From CAZSHG01 sp964459995 (GTDB lineage Bacteria > UBP14 > UBA6098): 64,000 nucleotides of DNA. The stretch covers positions 92,253 to 156,252 of the forward strand of contig CAYWOR010000007.1 of NCBI GenBank assembly GCA_964459995.1. Direction: 5' to 3'. How positions within the stretch are numbered: position 1 is the first letter of the stretch; each line of letters begins with the position of its first letter. Below are positions 62,754-64,000 of the stretch, piece by piece. Position numbers and translations under genes: made by a program. Below the pieces are notes generated by a model that was not told the DNA's origin, searched no databases, and worked only from the letters and a program-made list of their open reading frames with translations.

Positions 62754-63959
62754 TTACGGCCCAACAGTTATCCTTCCGTGTCCGGAGGATAAAACCCAAA
62801 AGGCTTTATCCGGTTCGAAGAAATCGGCGTGGTAATAGTTCTGCGAAATTGCATCCCACCCGAAAACAGGTAGTATGAGCAACCCGGGTGGATTTGTTAC
62901 AATCGAACTTACCGGAACCGAATTTGCCACAGACGCGATAAGATTCCATCCGGGAAATAATGTATCCGACCGAATGCCTACACAATAATACTCTTCTATC
63001 AAAGCTGTGTGGTCAACAGTCGAGGCGAGCCAGAAACCCTCGCCTGGAAATAGAGTATATGAGCTAATATAGGACATCGTTTCCGGATCGTAATAGTATC
63101 CCGGGGGCGTAACGAAAGGAAATGTCACGCCGATTTCAACCGTATCGAGACAGGAATAGGACAGAAGGTTCCATCCACGCTTGAACTGGTAGGTGCCGGC
63201 ATTTTCGAAAGCGGCGATATCGAGAACGAGAAGTCCGGATTCACCGGCGACAAGGAAGGCCATGTTATTATATATAGAGACTCCATGGGCTTGGCCTTCT
63301 GTATCGTAGTATCCGGCGAGTTCGGGGAAATTCACATCGAAAATATCAAGAGCTATAAGTCCCGAGGTGTCTGCCGCCAAAAAGGCAAAAGACGCCTTTG
63401 TCTCGATATTGTGGATATATACTTCACTTAGGAAATGCCCCAATTCCACTGGAGATGTAGGGTCTGAGATATTCAAGATGCGGAAGCCATCATGGCCATC
63501 TGCAACATAGGCATAGGGAGGTTTGACAACTATGCCGTGTGCGTCCCCACCGCTGTTATAATAGCCAACCTCGAAGGGATCTGTGGGATCGGAAACATCG
63601 ATCACACGGACACCGTTCATTCTATCGGCTACATAGGCGTAATTTCCGGATACATGGACACCATAAGCCCACCATTCGGTGTCATAATTGCCAATTTCGA
63701 ATGTTGCGGTGGGATTGGCCACGTTTACTATTGTCAGGCCATCCAATCCCGCGGCGATATATGCAAGGGTATCGACAACAAATATCCCCCATGCCGCATC
63801 GGTGGGGATATAACACCCACAGAATGTCGGATTATATGCGTTACGGACATCGACAATGATTAGGCCACCAATTCCGTCAGCAACAAATGCCCAATAACCG
63901 TTAATGAAGACATCGTGGGCATAACCGCCTTCCATTGGGTAAGTGTATACTGCTCCCAT
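62754..63959 (-). CDS. LVIVD-repeat protein with GWN module, N-terminus possibly missing
   Basis: The 401-residue reading frame has six LVIVD repeats of about 42 residues (GGYAHDVFINGYWAFVADG, YGVHVSGNYAYVADR, AHGIVVKPPYAYVADG and so on), followed by the two-lobed GWN module (RGWNLLSYS, GEGFWLAS, PGWNLIASV, KAFWVLSSG). It lacks a signal peptide, the ATG has no ribosome site and is immediately preceded by an in-frame TAA, and the first repeat begins with the tail of a missing previous repeat. A frameshift or N-terminal truncation just outside or at the window edge is therefore likely; a cytoplasmic protein is less likely. Confidence 0.6.
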   Translation of the reverse strand: MGAVYTYPMEGGYAHDVFINGYWAFVADGIGGLIIVDVRNAYNPTFCGCYIPTDAAWGIFVVDTLAYIAAGLDGLTIVNVANPTATFEIGNYDTEWWAYGVHVSGNYAYVADRMNGVRVIDVSDPTDPFEVGYYNSGGDAHGIVVKPPYAYVADGHDGFRILNISDPTSPVELGHFLSEVYIHNIETKASFAFLAADTSGLIALDIFDVNFPELAGYYDTEGQAHGVSIYNNMAFLVAGESGLLVLDIAAFENAGTYQFKRGWNLLSYSCLDTVEIGVTFPFVTPPGYYYDPETMSYISSYTLFPGEGFWLASTVDHTALIEEYYCVGIRSDTLFPGWNLIASVANSVPVSSIVTNPPGLLILPVFGWDAISQNYYHADFFEPDKAFWVLSSGHGRITVGP

Positions 63960-64000
63960 TTAAGAAAAATGGTTATATTGAGAGAAGAACGAGATAATTT

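Overview
The window is bacterial. It has Shine-Dalgarno-led genes, a SecG gene, a lipid A acyltransferase-like gene, lipoprotein signal peptides and an initiator tRNA-fMet with the bacterial C1xA72 mismatch. At least eight large secreted proteins end in a type IX secretion-like C-terminal tag (PNPFN followed by a D-x-x-GR turn and a GxYxx strand), and one more ends in a gliding-type (SPNGDG) tag. This points to a Gram-negative lineage of the FCB group or a neighbouring candidate phylum; the sequence alone does not let me name the phylum. No CRISPR array, phage, transposase or insertion sequence was seen.

Layout. 1-6.6 kb (minus): a tight six-gene operon with two secreted tagged proteins, a TlpA-like thioredoxin, an outer-membrane barrel candidate, a membrane-anchored zinc peptidase and a lipid A acyltransferase cut by the window edge. 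6.7-9.4 kb (minus): HU, a 57-residue CxxC membrane peptide, a NapH-like polyferredoxin and a PEGA/Omp28-type lipoprotein, which look like a membrane redox unit. 9.4-15 kb (minus): a lytic transglycosylase with nine LysM repeats, then an acyl-CoA synthetase paired with a dolichol-kinase/CTP-transferase-like membrane protein. 15-20.4 kb (plus): a glycolytic operon (PPi-type phosphofructokinase, unknown lipoprotein, gap, pgk, tpiA, secG) followed by tRNA-Leu(GAG) and a terminator. 20.7-25.9 kb: a lipoprotein and a gingipain-like (C25) secreted protein. 26.1-29.5 kb: gatE and gatD, the archaeal-type Glu-tRNA(Gln) amidotransferase, in a bacterial setting. 29.8-31.3 kb: a B12-binding-type radical SAM protein.

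31.3-54.6 kb is dominated by the envelope: a barrel gene, then a barrel-plus-double-OmpA fusion overlapping a 2233-residue repeat protein with a gliding-type tag (a candidate surface adhesin and its outer-membrane partner). After these come a C39-like peptidase with two golvesin-like domains, a three-gene operon sharing a two-lobed GWN module, another barrel, and a PAS plus degenerate GGDEF protein. 54.6-57.4 kb: an O-antigen-ligase-like protein with TPRs, RidA and tRNA-fMet. 57.4-64 kb: a streptopain-like (C10) secreted protease, a secreted adhesin-like/Omp28 thioredoxin protein, TusA and a six-repeat LVIVD protein.

Taken together, the window couples housekeeping metabolism with a large secreted and surface-protein repertoire. 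Three themes stand out: archaeal-type GatDE in a bacterium; a self-contained candidate secretion/adhesin module at 33.2-43.6 kb; and repeated extracytoplasmic thiol chemistry (CxxC proteins in at least five genes, plus a cysteine-patterned giant protein).
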